This document shows, in pieces, positions 26,486-35,311 of a stretch of 35,580 bases of DNA. The translations under genes were made by a program, and so were the position numbers. The notes beneath the pieces are model-generated. The model had not been told where the DNA came from. It searched no databases and saw only the letters and a list, made by a program, of their open reading frames with translations. How positions within the stretch are numbered: position 1 is the stretch's first letter; each line of letters opens with the position of its first letter. This DNA comes from Planctomyces sp. (GTDB lineage: Bacteria > Planctomycetota > Planctomycetia > Planctomycetales > Planctomycetaceae): contig PNLE01000016.1 in assembly GCA_013822855.1 (NCBI GenBank), positions 1 to 35,580 of the forward strand, written 5' to 3'.

Positions 26486-28441
26486 ATGGCTCCGCTGCCG
26501 AAGGATTCCCCCTCCAAGCCCGCCCCCCGTCGGCCAGCCAGCCGTGATTCGGACGATGAGCCCAAACGGCCACCGTTCTCCGCAACCTGGCTGATCCTGC
26601 TCGCCATCCTCTCGATTGGTTTCCTCTGGATGTGGCAGGCCGCGCCGTCCAATCAGGGGAAACGGGTCGACTACATGTTCGTCTGGCGGCAGGCCGAGCT
26701 GGGGAATATCAAGAAGGTCACATTCCACGGCGAGCTGCTCACGGGGACGTGGAAAGACGAGAAGAACACGGTCGATCCCGAGGATGCCGCCAAAAAGCTC
26801 CCGGCGAACTTCAATACCGTTCTGCCCATGAAGCAGGACGACGATCTGCTGCGGTTGCTGCGGGATAAAGGCGTGAAGATCTCCGCCGAATCGCAGGATC
26901 CCGGCCTCGGCTTCACGCTTCTCCTCTGGCTCTCCGGCCCGCTGCTGATCCTCGGCGTGTTCTATTTCATGATGCGTCGCCAAAGCGACCCCATGGGTGG
27001 CGGCGGCATGATGGGTAACTTCATCCGCAGCCCCGCGAAGAAGTTCAAATCCAGCGATCAGATGACGACCTTCGCCGATGTCGCCGCCATGGAGCAGGCC
27101 AAGGGTGAACTCGCAGAGATCGTCGAGTTCCTCAAAACGCCGCAAAAGTTCCAGAAGCTCGGTGCCCAGATTCCCAAGGGCGTGCTGCTCATGGGGCCAC
27201 CCGGAACTGGCAAGACCTTGCTGGCACGGGCCACGGCGGGTGAGGCTGGCGTTCCTTTCTATTCGATCAACGGTTCCGAGTTCATCCAGATGTTCGTCGG
27301 TGTGGGTGCCAGCCGTGTGCGGGATCTCTTCCGCAACGCCAAGGAAAACAGTCCGTGTATCATGTTCATCGACGAAATCGACGCCGTCGGCCGCGTTCGT
27401 GGAGCGGGGCTGGGTGGTGGCCATGATGAACGCGAACAGACGCTCAACCAGATCCTCAGCGAGATGGACGGCTTCAACCAGACCGAGGCGGTGATCGTCA
27501 TCGCCGCCACGAATCGGCCGGATGTCCTCGACCCCGCCCTGTTGCGACCGGGCCGCTTTGATCGGCACGTCTCTGTGGATCGTTCCAACAAGACGGGCCG
27601 CGAGGCAATCCTGAAGGTTCACAGCCGGAAGGTGCCACTGGCCGACGATGTCGATCTCGCCGCCATCGCCGCCTCGACCATTGGATTTTCGGGTGCGGAG
27701 CTCAAGAACCTCGTCAACGAGGCGGCTCTCAGTGCCGCCCGTGAAAACCGAGACAAGGTGACCAAGGTCGATTTTGATCTGGCCCGCGACCGCGTGCTGA
27801 TGGGCGCCAAGCGGGAAGAGATCCTTTCTCCCCACGAGCGTGAAATGACGGCCTACCACGAGGCGGGCCATGCCCTGTTGGCTTGGTTTCAGCCGGAACT
27901 GGATCCGGTTCACAAGGTGACGGTCATTCCCCGGGGCCGGGCCCTGGGCGTGACACAACTCCTGCCCAACGAGGAACGCTACAACATCGGCGAGAAGCGG
28001 ATCCACGCCCAGCTTGTTTTCATGTTGGGTGGCCGGGCCGCCGAGAAGCTGGTGTTCGACGAGTTCTCCGCCGGTGCCGAGGACGATCTCAAGCGGGCCA
28101 CGCAGTTGACCCGGCGGATGGTTGCCCATTGGGGGATGAGTGAAGTCATCGGCCCCGTCGCCTTCCGCAGCGGCGACGAGCATCCCTTCCTCGGGAAGGA
28201 AATGTCCGAGCCGCGGGAGCACAGCGAAGCAACGGCCCATCTGATCGATCAGGAAGTGCAGCGGATCCTGGTGGATGCTGCAGCCAAGGCGACCCAGATG
28301 CTGATCGAACACCGGGCCGATCTCGACAAGCTGACCCAGGAACTGGTGAAGGCCGAGTCGCTGGATTACGACCAGATGGTACAAATCATCGGCGAACCAA
28401 TCGCCCGCACTGAGCACACGTCGATCAGCCTGGAGCAATAG
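26486..28441 (+). CDS. ftsH: ATP-dependent zinc metalloprotease FtsH
   Basis: A 651-residue membrane protease starting [20 protein letters not shown], with a good ribosome binding site. Order: a basic, Pro-rich cytoplasmic tail, a first transmembrane helix (about 34-50, [16 protein letters not shown]), a periplasmic domain of about 95 residues, a second helix (about 143-162, [19 protein letters not shown]), then the AAA+ domain with Walker A GPPGTGKT (237-244), Walker B IMFIDEID, a second region of homology with RRPGRFDRH-like [11 protein letters not shown], and the pore motif MFVGVG. The peptidase domain has the zinc motif HEAGH (458-462), with the third ligand expected in the DLKRAT region downstream. 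It degrades unfolded and short-lived membrane and cytosolic proteins. The C-terminus is short and ends ISLEQ. Length and motif order are normal. Confidence 0.97.
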   Translation: MAPLPKDSPSKPAPRRPASRDSDDEPKRPPFSATWLILLAILSIGFLWMWQAAPSNQGKRVDYMFVWRQAELGNIKKVTFHGELLTGTWKDEKNTVDPEDAAKKLPANFNTVLPMKQDDDLLRLLRDKGVKISAESQDPGLGFTLLLWLSGPLLILGVFYFMMRRQSDPMGGGGMMGNFIRSPAKKFKSSDQMTTFADVAAMEQAKGELAEIVEFLKTPQKFQKLGAQIPKGVLLMGPPGTGKTLLARATAGEAGVPFYSINGSEFIQMFVGVGASRVRDLFRNAKENSPCIMFIDEIDAVGRVRGAGLGGGHDEREQTLNQILSEMDGFNQTEAVIVIAATNRPDVLDPALLRPGRFDRHVSVDRSNKTGREAILKVHSRKVPLADDVDLAAIAASTIGFSGAELKNLVNEAALSAARENRDKVTKVDFDLARDRVLMGAKREEILSPHEREMTAYHEAGHALLAWFQPELDPVHKVTVIPRGRALGVTQLLPNEERYNIGEKRIHAQLVFMLGGRAAEKLVFDEFSAGAEDDLKRATQLTRRMVAHWGMSEVIGPVAFRSGDEHPFLGKEMSEPREHSEATAHLIDQEVQRILVDAAAKATQMLIEHRADLDKLTQELVKAESLDYDQMVQIIGEPIARTEHTSISLEQ

Positions 28442-28558
28442 TCGCTCGATGCGTCCTCGACTCGCTCAATGTCAGCCTGGGTGGCATGGCCCGCAGCTTG
28501 GTGCGGCCATGTCAGAAGATCCTACATGACGTTGATCCACAGTCGAACCATAAGTATG

Positions 28559-28613
28559 AAAAGAGAAGCGGGACGCCTTGGTGAATTCACCTTGGCACCC
28601 CGCTTCTCTTTTT
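28559..28613. terminator. nested hairpin terminator between ftsH and the convergent lipoprotein gene
   Basis: Outer arms 28559-28572 and 28599-28612 pair over 14 bases, an inner GCC/GGC adds a short stem, and the loop holds a 12-base palindrome GGTGAATTCACC at 28580-28591. The plus strand ends in CTTTTTG; the minus strand reads into TTCATAC. It can terminate ftsH and probably also the minus-strand lipoprotein gene. Confidence 0.85.
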
Positions 28614-28643
28614 GTCACATTCTCCTGCGAAAATGCTTGATCC

Positions 28644-28835
28644 TTACTTCTTCTTACCTGCCGAATGAGCCTCCGCAGCTTTTGCAGCCATCTCCTCAGC
28701 TTCCTTCTGCACCTTGGCCGATTCCTCTGCGGTTTTGATAGCGACCGGGGTACCGCCGCCGCAACCGGCGAGCATCGTTGTTGAAAATCCACCGAGGACG
28801 AGAGAACAGAGGGCGAGACGAATCAGATGCGTCAT
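28644..28835 (-). CDS. very small lipoprotein
   Basis: A 63-residue protein from the ATG at 28835 (MTHLIRLALCSLVLGGF), with GCGGAA as a modest ribosome binding site. It has a basic start, a hydrophobic core and a lipobox (TMLAGC) with lipidated Cys at about residue 23. The mature part is only about 40 residues: a Gly-rich start, then a charged helical tail rich in Ala, Glu and Lys (AEESAKVQKEAEEMAAKAAE) ending in KKK. Similar short Cys-lipoproteins occur next to DUF1559 genes in planctomycetes. It lies 109 bases downstream of DUF1559 copy 2 on the same strand, with a hairpin between. The charged Ala-rich helix could be a spacer or a coiled-coil anchor; function unknown. Confidence 0.78.
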   Translation of the reverse strand: MTHLIRLALCSLVLGGFSTTMLAGCGGGTPVAIKTAEESAKVQKEAEEMAAKAAEAHSAGKKK

Positions 28836-28869
28836 GAAGCAATTCCGCTGTGTGGGAGGGGTAAAGGAA

Positions 28870-28898
28870 ACGCCTGCCACGAAAATCGCGACAGGCGT
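28870..28898 (-). terminator. hairpin between DUF1559 gene 2 and its lipoprotein gene
   Basis: ACGCCTG (28870-28876) and CAGGCGT (28892-28898) pair, with further partial pairing inside. On the minus strand it is followed by TTTCCTTT. It starts about 46 bases after the DUF1559 stop and ends 34 bases before the lipoprotein start. Confidence 0.65.
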
Positions 28899-28944
28899 AG
28901 GAATGCAATGGTCTTCAGGTCGAATTCACATCGTGGCATGAGAC

Positions 28945-29943
28945 TTAGAACTCGCCCAGTGTTTCTCCGCCAGCGCGGGAGCCAATCCCCCGGTAGAGGG
29001 TCAAATCGATGTTTTCGCTGAGGAACTTCACCGAACCGTCACCCAAAAGGAAGTGGGCACCACCGGTGTGTCGACTGCCGAATGCCTGATCGGAGCCGCC
29101 ATTGATCCGGTAAATTCCTTGTCCGGTAGTGGCATCGAGCACATTATCCATGATCCGCAACTGACCGCCGATCGAGGTGCGGCCATTGCAGCCCGCATTG
29201 TTGTTGCCAGCCGCCCAGAGGGGATAGTTGCCGTTGCCCGTGTTCGATGGCGAGACGTTGGCCGAGATCGAAACTTCGCCCAAGAGTGCCGTGTTGGTGG
29301 TGCCGTCGGTGAAATCCCGCATCTTCGTCCACCAAGTATCGGTATTGTTATTGGACATTCTGAAGACACCGGTCTGCCTGGCCCCATTGAAATTACCATC
29401 TGCGCAGGTCGTGCTGATCTCGCCGCCGATATTCCCCATGTAGTTGGATTTTGCGTATCCGTCATTGTCCTTCGCCGGCAAAGTGTCAGAGGGGCAGACG
29501 AAGGCCGTCAACACTCTTTGAGCGGCACCACTGGCAGCGTTGGTGTTGATCTCCGCCGCGTTGTTGGCCGGAGTGCCGTCGATATTCGCATGCGATGTGT
29601 ATCCCGAGCCGTTGACGGGAACCCGGAAGTAATAGAGCGTGTCGGCCACCAGCAGATTGTAGAGCGGTGCCTGGTCTAGCTCGGGCAGAACTGCAGCACC
29701 CCAACCCCAGCTTTTGTTGTCATCGTCCGACATCCCGGCGGGGAAGACGTTGTAGGTGTCGTGGAAGTTGTGCAGCGCCAGGCCGAACTGCTTGAGGTTG
29801 TTCTTGCACTGGGTGCGGCGGGCCGCCTCGCGGGCTTGCTGGACGGCGGGCAGGAGCAGGGCGATGAGGATGGCGATGATCGCGATCACCACCAGGAGTT
29901 CAATCAATGTGAACCCCGGACGAGAGGACGTGTGCGAGCGCAT
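28945..29943 (-). CDS. DUF1559 domain protein, type II pseudopilin-like (copy 2)
   Basis: A 332-residue protein from the ATG at 29943 ([19 protein letters not shown]), with GGAG eight bases upstream; an ATG at 29988 is open but less well supported. It carries the prepilin signature with cleavage expected after Gly10, a hydrophobic helix ending in [18 protein letters not shown], then [24 protein letters not shown], a typical DUF1559 opening. The body is rich in Asn, Gly and Thr, and the C-terminus has [19 protein letters not shown]. The final residues are GETLGEF, like copies 1 and 3 (LGEY/LGEF). It is exported and held by its N-terminal helix. It forms a pair with the 63-residue lipoprotein downstream. 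Confidence 0.93.
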   Translation of the reverse strand: MRSHTSSRPGFTLIELLVVIAIIAILIALLLPAVQQAREAARRTQCKNNLKQFGLALHNFHDTYNVFPAGMSDDDNKSWGWGAAVLPELDQAPLYNLLVADTLYYFRVPVNGSGYTSHANIDGTPANNAAEINTNAASGAAQRVLTAFVCPSDTLPAKDNDGYAKSNYMGNIGGEISTTCADGNFNGARQTGVFRMSNNNTDTWWTKMRDFTDGTTNTALLGEVSISANVSPSNTGNGNYPLWAAGNNNAGCNGRTSIGGQLRIMDNVLDATTGQGIYRINGGSDQAFGSRHTGGAHFLLGDGSVKFLSENIDLTLYRGIGSRAGGETLGEF

Positions 29944-30333
29944 GGTGGACTCCAAAGAAGTGAAAAAGTCGAAAACAAAGGGACTCACCAGGCGCCGGTC
30001 GAAAGTCCGGTCGGCTGCCGAAGCTACGAGAACAGCCTCCAGATCACTGACTCGCCTAGTGCCAAGAAAGCTATCGACGACGCCTCGTTAAATCAATATG
30101 TGCTGATACATATCGGGGCCACTTTCTGGCAGGAATTTCACGAAAAACCACAGCAAATGAGTACAAACACACAAGCAAGTAAGAAACAACGCCCTATGCA
30201 TTAGTTGTTTTCATGTGATGCATTGAGCCGCTATGCTCAAACCCATTGGCCAAAGTTCAAAACAAAACGGGTTCCCCGCAAGAATTAACTTGCGGGGAAC
30301 CCGTTTCATTTTGAAAGAAATCTACTGGGGCGG
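29944..30333. other. intergenic region between DUF1559 copy 2 and the lipoprotein of module 3
   Basis: This 390-base gap holds the hairpin at 30265-30306, which ends module 3, and the unseen promoter of DUF1559 copy 2. No coding frame has support. The middle part (about 30090-30240) is AT-rich. Confidence 0.5.
30265..30306 (-). terminator. intrinsic terminator after the module 3 lipoprotein gene
   Basis: Arms 30265-30282 and 30289-30306 pair perfectly over 18 bases with a 6-base loop. On the minus strand they are followed by TGTTTTG. It lies about 28 bases past the lipoprotein stop codon. Confidence 0.9.
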
Positions 30334-30681
30334 TTACTTCTTGGCTGGCTCGGCTGGCTTCGCTTCCGTAGGTGGAAGCTTGGCAAGAATCGCCTTGGCG
30401 TTGGTGGCCACGCTTCGCGGCTCTTTGACGAGCTTCTCCACCAATGGCTTCAGTTCATCGACATTGAGACCCTCGACTCCCTTCAGCTTCTCCACCTGCT
30501 CAACCAGGCCCGCCGATCCGCTGTCAAGTTGATTTGTTGCAATCAAGGCTGTGATGTTCGCACGGAAAGTTTGAAGTGCTGAGAGCTGGATTGAATTCTG
30601 ATTTTCATATTTTTGCTTTGTTTCCCCACACCCGAGGGCGAACGTGGAGATGGCCAGAACGACAAAGAAGTACTTGATCAT
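30334..30681 (-). CDS. small lipoprotein, helical
   Basis: A 115-residue protein from the ATG at 30681 (MIKYFFVVLAISTFALGC), with AGAGA upstream. The lipobox FALGC puts the lipidated Cys at residue 18. The mature part is mainly helical and charged, with Ser/Gln early, LVEQVEKLKGVEGLNVDELK in the middle, PLVEKLVKEPRSVATNAKAI later, and a Lys/Pro/Ala tail PTEAKPAEPAKK. There is no catalytic motif. The protein is probably attached to a membrane from the periplasmic side. It follows DUF1559 copy 3 on the same strand by 199 bases, with a hairpin in that space. It shares no sequence with the lipoproteins of the other two modules apart from the signal and a Lys/Ala-rich end. Confidence 0.8.
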   Translation of the reverse strand: MIKYFFVVLAISTFALGCGETKQKYENQNSIQLSALQTFRANITALIATNQLDSGSAGLVEQVEKLKGVEGLNVDELKPLVEKLVKEPRSVATNAKAILAKLPPTEAKPAEPAKK

Positions 30682-30801
30682 GGAGAATCTCTTGAACCGA
30701 GAAACGTGACAGGACGGTAATGGAGCTCCCAAACTCAATGAGACGACTGAATATGGGTGTGATCTATATAATTGATATTTGAAATTAGTTGCTTTTGAAA
30801 G

Positions 30802-30840
30802 AAAACACCCTGTCTTCACAAATTGAAGATAGGGCGTTTT
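30802..30840 (-). terminator. hairpin between DUF1559 gene 3 and its lipoprotein gene
   Basis: Arms of 17 bases (30802-30818 and 30824-30840) pair at 15 positions plus one G-U pair, and the flanks are A- and T-rich (AAAAC ... GTTTT). It begins 40 bases after the DUF1559 stop. About 120 bases then remain before the lipoprotein start, enough for a separate promoter. Confidence 0.75.
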
Positions 30841-30880
30841 ACATTCAGAAATTGGTTATCACCCGATGTGAAAAACTGGT

Positions 30881-31873
30881 TTAGAACTCACCTAGAGCAT
30901 TGCCGTCATCACGAGCACCGGCCCTCTGCCATGTGAGTAGATCCACATTCTCACTGACGAACCTCACCGAACCGTCACCCATCAAGCAGTGGGCTCCGCC
31001 GGTATGACGGCTGCGAGCGGGGTAAATGCCATCTCGATCTGCACATTCTCCGAAGTTACCACCGAAGGCACATGTTCTCTGCTTCCAGTTAGGTGTGGCA
31101 GCAGTGTTGAATTGACTGTGCATCGAATGTGGAGAACTGTAATCACGTCCACACCGACTCATGGAAGCCTGAGCTGTCGATGTGATCGAGCAAGAGGTTC
31201 CAGTGGTCACAAGGTCGGCAGCGGTCGGAAATGTAGTACTGCTAAGAGTTGGAGCGGGGTTCGCCTGATAGATATCCGCATCTGATTCTGCGGTGTCAAC
31301 TCCGTCCCCCTTCAGAATCTCGCCAGCCAGAACGACATTTGAAGTACCATCGGTGCAATCTCGAATTCCTGTGCTTCTCAGTCTCTGGATCATCCCATTC
31401 GAAGTACCAGCACCCCAGAAGTTGGTGTTTGAGCCAGCACAGCCAGAATAGTTCAAGCCATTTTCAGCACCACCTGTCCATGCTCGATCTGAGGGGCAGA
31501 GAAGACCCGGAATTTTGGCATTTCGAACAGCTGCAACCTGCTGAATCGAATGCGTGTTGAAATCATAGGTGTTATACAGCGGGCCTTGATCGATGAACGG
31601 GAGAATCGCGACCCAAACACCACGCCCCTTCCAAGTCTCTCCTGCGGCATTGCGACTCTGAATTTGAGCATGTCCCTGCGGAAACACTAGGAAGTTGTCG
31701 TGATAATTGTGCAGAGCCAGCCCCAATTGCTTCAGGTTGTTGCGGCATTGGGTGCGGCGGGCGGCTTCGCGGGCTTGCTGGACGGCGGGGAGGAGCAGGG
31801 CGATGAGGATCGCAATGATGGCGATCACCACCAGCAACTCAATCAGTGTGAAACCGGAACGATGGGTCTTCAT
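30881..31873 (-). CDS. DUF1559 domain protein, type II pseudopilin-like (copy 3)
   Basis: A 330-residue protein from the ATG at 31873 ([19 protein letters not shown]), with GAGGAA about seven bases upstream. The prepilin signature predicts cleavage after Gly7. The helix continues to [20 protein letters not shown] and the typical QLGLALHNYHDNFLVFPQGH follows. The C-terminus has HTGGAHCLMGDGSVRFVSE and ends NALGEF. The body has more Cys than the other copies (for example in LCPSDRAWTG, GCAGSNTNFWG and GTSCSITST), which may form disulfides after export. A good candidate promoter lies just upstream (31924-31952). It forms module 3 with the 115-residue lipoprotein. Confidence 0.93.
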   Translation of the reverse strand: MKTHRSGFTLIELLVVIAIIAILIALLLPAVQQAREAARRTQCRNNLKQLGLALHNYHDNFLVFPQGHAQIQSRNAAGETWKGRGVWVAILPFIDQGPLYNTYDFNTHSIQQVAAVRNAKIPGLLCPSDRAWTGGAENGLNYSGCAGSNTNFWGAGTSNGMIQRLRSTGIRDCTDGTSNVVLAGEILKGDGVDTAESDADIYQANPAPTLSSTTFPTAADLVTTGTSCSITSTAQASMSRCGRDYSSPHSMHSQFNTAATPNWKQRTCAFGGNFGECADRDGIYPARSRHTGGAHCLMGDGSVRFVSENVDLLTWQRAGARDDGNALGEF

Positions 31874-31923
31874 GGGAGGTTCCTCGGAAATAAGCGGAAA
31901 CTGAACGAAAGACGGCATAGGTG

Positions 31924-31952
31924 ATCATACACATCGACAAATCCCTACGCAA
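31924..31952 (-). promoter_or_regulatory. candidate promoter of DUF1559 gene 3
   Basis: On the minus strand TTGCGT and TATGAT (5 of 6 with the -10 consensus) are 17 bases apart, with the -10 about 50 bases upstream of the start codon. By-eye match only. Confidence 0.4.
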
Positions 31953-32052
31953 ACATGTGTCGATCCATCGAGCGAAAATATTCTGAGCGACATAAGTGTT
32001 TATACCAAATCCGGTTATGATTGATCGGCGGGTCTTCATGTCGCTGAAAAAA

Positions 32053-32088
32053 CAAGCCCGGCAAACCAAAAAAGGTTTGCCGGGCTTG
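32053..32088 (-). terminator. intrinsic terminator of the ThuA gene
   Basis: Arms 32053-32067 and 32074-32088 pair perfectly over 15 bases with a 6-base loop, and the minus strand continues with TTTTTTCAGC. It lies about 54 bases after the ThuA stop. A classic Rho-independent terminator. Confidence 0.92.
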
Positions 32089-32141
32089 GAGAATGGCTGA
32101 TGGAGTGTTGACAGCTCTCTCAGAAAAAACGGGATTACAGT

Positions 32142-33071
32142 TTATTTCGCAGCAGGCAGCGAACTCTCCGGGATCGGTCTGAGGCCGGGCAATTCGATCG
32201 GCTCGACCCCCGTCCCTTCAAAGCCAGCCACCGGCTGGCCATTCTCCTGCAGCTTGCCGACGGTCCAGAGCGTGCCTCGGGTCACAACTCCCAGCCACTC
32301 TTCCGTGAGCATCGTCTCGTTGTGGTGGCCCAGCGTGGTGCCGAACACCTTGGTTTTGCCCAGCGTGTTGACCCAAATCACCGGGTGATCCGCCTTGGTC
32401 TGCGGCCCGAAGGCCGTCGCCAGCGGCGTGCAATTCGGCCAGACCTTTTCGATCACGTACAACTCACCATTGGGCGTGGTCCACTTCGCGGGGAACCCCT
32501 GCATCACGGGATGAGATGGAAGCACGTTGACCACATTCTCCGCCCGGGCACTCTCATGCCGCTTGGAGGTCACGCCGATCAATTCCCGCCATCCCTCGGC
32601 GATCGCACCCGAATTGCGGTAGCTGTGCATGGAACAGTGGATGAAGACCGCCGGCTTCCCCTCCAGATGGGCCTTGAGGATCCGCCGGATGAACGCCTCA
32701 TCCTTCACATCGCCGAAGCATTCGTTGTGGAGGATCACATCGTAGCCTTCCGCCCAGTTCTCCTCGTTGTACTTGGAAACCATGTGATCCTTTTTGCCAT
32801 CCCCCTCCTCGACGACATCGACCTGGATCTTCGCCCGCTGGGCCAAGCCTTTGGCGATGATGATCTGCTGGCGGGGATAATCGTGGCAGCAACCACCCGA
32901 GATGAGGAGTGCCTTGATCGTCTGGGCCGCACTCGGCTGGGAGGGTGACCCTTTCTCGACGGTTTTCAGCTCTTCGGCAACGCCCATCGAACTGGCGGAG
33001 AAGAGGGCCAACAGCAGAGGGACGATCCGTCGTGCGGAGAAACAGAGGCGGGCGGTCGCGACTCGGAACAT
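32142..33071 (-). CDS. secreted ThuA-domain protein
   Basis: A 309-residue protein starting MFRVATARLCFSARRIVPLL, with AAAGG upstream. The signal peptide (basic start, hydrophobic core, cleavage near SMGVAEE) indicates export. The ThuA-like (class I glutamine-amidotransferase-like) domain covers about residues 50-280: KALLISGGCCHDYPRQ, DVILHNECFGDVKDE, KPAVFIHCSMHSYRN, the WRELIGV segment, a HPVMQGFP segment and VFGTTLGHHNETM. ThuA proteins are linked to sugar (trehalose) use in other bacteria but lack a proven reaction. Planctomycetes carry many secreted copies, often as parts of larger carbohydrate-related proteins; here it is a stand-alone domain. The gene has its own terminator and is divergent from the TPR protein gene. 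Confidence 0.9.
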   Translation of the reverse strand: MFRVATARLCFSARRIVPLLLALFSASSMGVAEELKTVEKGSPSQPSAAQTIKALLISGGCCHDYPRQQIIIAKGLAQRAKIQVDVVEEGDGKKDHMVSKYNEENWAEGYDVILHNECFGDVKDEAFIRRILKAHLEGKPAVFIHCSMHSYRNSGAIAEGWRELIGVTSKRHESARAENVVNVLPSHPVMQGFPAKWTTPNGELYVIEKVWPNCTPLATAFGPQTKADHPVIWVNTLGKTKVFGTTLGHHNETMLTEEWLGVVTRGTLWTVGKLQENGQPVAGFEGTGVEPIELPGLRPIPESSLPAAK

Positions 33072-33211
33072 GAAGAGACCTTTTTGAAGAGATCGCGGTG
33101 GGGAGCAGGCGTGATGATTGCCGACCTCCCGATCATATCAGCCGATGGTGATGAATGACACTTGGAGCTCGGCCAAACACCTGTTCTTCGGAATGTCCAC
33201 GACGCAGCATC

Positions 33212-33240
33212 TTTACAGGCCAAGGTTCCCGCGTGATACT
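33212..33240 (+). promoter_or_regulatory. weak candidate promoter of the TPR protein gene
   Basis: TTTACA (5 of 6) and GATACT (4 of 6) are 17 bases apart, about 130 bases upstream of the start at 33371, in the divergent 299-base gap. By-eye match only. Confidence 0.28.
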
Positions 33241-33370
33241 AAATTGTGTGCCACCAGGCGTCCTCCTGTCCCTGCCGGAAGCTTGCCAAGCTCTCGCAGC
33301 GGACGCCCGCGCACTGCATAATCCAGCGGTTGCCATCAAAACGGTGCCCGCCATGCGCTAGGGATGGAAC

Positions 33371-35188
33371 ATGCCTTTACTCTCGTCGGCTGTCGACTTT
33401 GTTTCGCGCCAACAATCGAAGCTGGCACTCGCACTCGCAATGGTTGGCGGCATTGGTTTCACCGAAGTGATTCCCTCTGCGGAATGTCTGGCTCAGGGAT
33501 ATCCCCGATCCTCCGGCTACCACGGGGGCCATTTTCATGGCTCGGGCGTCTATTCCCGCCAACGTTCGTATGGCGGTTGGGGCGGAGTCAGCACGCAGGG
33601 GCCGGGTTGGGTGGGTGGCACGTTCACCTCGGGCGGCATGATTACCTACACCACACCGCCATTCTTCCCCGGCTACTATGGTGGCTGGGGCAACTATGGC
33701 GCGGTGCCTTACAACACCGGCTGGGGCGCATATGGCCCAGGCATGGCGGGCCCCATCGGCGGTTACTCGTGGGGTGTCGAGCAGACCGGGCTGGGTATTC
33801 CTCCTTCGCGCGGTGCCAATGTCTACACCCCCGTCTGGGGGCCGAACGGTTTTCAGAATCAATATGTCGGCACCTATGGCGGCCTGGGGCCGCTGGGCGG
33901 CAGCATCATCGGGTCCCCATTGCCCACCTCCGCTCCGCTGTGGGGAACGCCACCGGGTGCTCCTTTGGGTGCTGGCGGGATTGGTCCGCAGGGGGATCTG
34001 AATGCCATCGGGCCCATCCCTGACCAGTTCGGAATCGACGCCGCCATCGTCGAGCCGGCCCAAAGACCTGTGGCGGCCTCCGGTCCCGATTCGAAGATCC
34101 GCAGCCTCGAAGCTCAAAGCCTGGGGGATCACTGGTTCCGTCAGCAGCAGTGGGCTAAGGCCTTTGTCGAGTATCGCAAGGCGGTTTCCCTGGCCGATGA
34201 CCGTGGCGAGGCCCACTTCCGCACCGGCTTGTGCCTGGCGGCGATGGGACGGCACACCTCCGCCGTGGCGTACTTCAAGCGGGCCTTGTATCTGAACCCT
34301 GAAATCGCTCGCGAGGGAGCGTCGCTCGTCATGCTCTTCGGCCAGGACAACGATCTTGCCCGCATGAACACCATCCATCGGGCGAGCGATTGGGTTCGGG
34401 AGGATATCCGCGACACCGATCGTCTTTTCCTGTTGGGCCTGCTGCTCCATTTCGATCGCGATCCCCGATCGATTGAAGTTCTCCAAGCCGGTTTGCAGAT
34501 GGCGGGTCGCGGGCCCCATTTTGAAGTCCTGCTCGCCAGCCAGTTGGCCCCGGCCCAGAACGGGAACGAGGGTCAGCCTCTTGAAGGTCGGCTCAACGAA
34601 GGTCAGGCGAACGCTCCTGTCAACTTGCCCGGAATGAATCGCGCAGTGACTGGCGTCGCTCCGTCCGGTCCACAACCGCTACCCGGTGGTGCTCCCCCCG
34701 CGATGCGGCACTCGCCCGTGAATCCACCAACTGCGGGATACACCGTCATTCAGCCTCGCGGTGCCCAGCCCCGAGCCAATCCCACGGCTCCCCAAGTGTT
34801 GCCTCGGGGGCCGGTGTTCGATCCTGTCACACCCGATGGTCGCGGCCCCGCATTTACACCGCAAGAGCTACCGCCACTCCCTTCACGTGACGCGGCTCCC
34901 ATCGATATTCAACCGCCAGCTCCCGCGTTGGACGAAATGCCGAGCGGTGCGGGTCGGCCACCCCGTTCCCCTTTGCCACCGCCACCCGTCGCTCCGCTGC
35001 CGGATGAAGATGCAAACCCCTCGCCGGCGTCTCCCGCGCCAACGAATATCGAGCCGCCCCAGAACGCAACACCCCCCGTGCTTCCAGCGTTGCCTGGCAT
35101 TTCGGGCGCACCCTTGGCCCCCATGTCGGGTAAGAAGCCTGCAGGAAGTGGAACGACCGGCCCCATGCTGCCACCACCCAGCCCTTGA
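33371..35188 (+). CDS. secreted Gly/Tyr-rich, TPR and Pro-rich protein
   Basis: A 605-residue protein starting MPLLSSAVDFVSRQQSKLAL; AGGGA lies upstream. A signal-like hydrophobic stretch (LALALAMVGGIGF) at about residues 18-30 suggests export, with possible cleavage near AECLAQG. Residues about 45-220 are low-complexity, rich in Gly, Tyr, Trp and Pro (GYYGGWGNYG, GGYSWGVEQ, TYGGLGPLGG). Residues about 249-311 form about two TPR repeats (SLGDHWFRQQQWAKAFVEYR then KAVSLADDRGEAHFRTGLCL and AAMGRHTSAVAYFKRALYLN), with more helical sequence to about 390. The last 200 residues are rich in Pro, Ala and Asn and probably disordered. The layout suggests an extended envelope or cell-surface scaffold with a central protein-binding TPR block. 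No enzyme motif. Function unknown. Confidence 0.78.
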   Translation: MPLLSSAVDFVSRQQSKLALALAMVGGIGFTEVIPSAECLAQGYPRSSGYHGGHFHGSGVYSRQRSYGGWGGVSTQGPGWVGGTFTSGGMITYTTPPFFPGYYGGWGNYGAVPYNTGWGAYGPGMAGPIGGYSWGVEQTGLGIPPSRGANVYTPVWGPNGFQNQYVGTYGGLGPLGGSIIGSPLPTSAPLWGTPPGAPLGAGGIGPQGDLNAIGPIPDQFGIDAAIVEPAQRPVAASGPDSKIRSLEAQSLGDHWFRQQQWAKAFVEYRKAVSLADDRGEAHFRTGLCLAAMGRHTSAVAYFKRALYLNPEIAREGASLVMLFGQDNDLARMNTIHRASDWVREDIRDTDRLFLLGLLLHFDRDPRSIEVLQAGLQMAGRGPHFEVLLASQLAPAQNGNEGQPLEGRLNEGQANAPVNLPGMNRAVTGVAPSGPQPLPGGAPPAMRHSPVNPPTAGYTVIQPRGAQPRANPTAPQVLPRGPVFDPVTPDGRGPAFTPQELPPLPSRDAAPIDIQPPAPALDEMPSGAGRPPRSPLPPPPVAPLPDEDANPSPASPAPTNIEPPQNATPPVLPALPGISGAPLAPMSGKKPAGSGTTGPMLPPPSP

Positions 35189-35311
35189 AATCATCGCTCC
35201 AAGAACTGATGCTTCGTGCGATGGCTGAAAGTGTAGCCACGGGGCGTGGGAGATGATCTCACTACGCCTCCATGATTTGATGGTCGGGTTTGTCGAGCGG
35301 GCAGGGGGCGG

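Noticed and set aside
26471-28438. 655-codon open frame on the minus strand opposite ftsH
   Set aside because: Antisense shadow of a complete, motif-rich FtsH gene. High GC at third positions keeps the opposite frame open.
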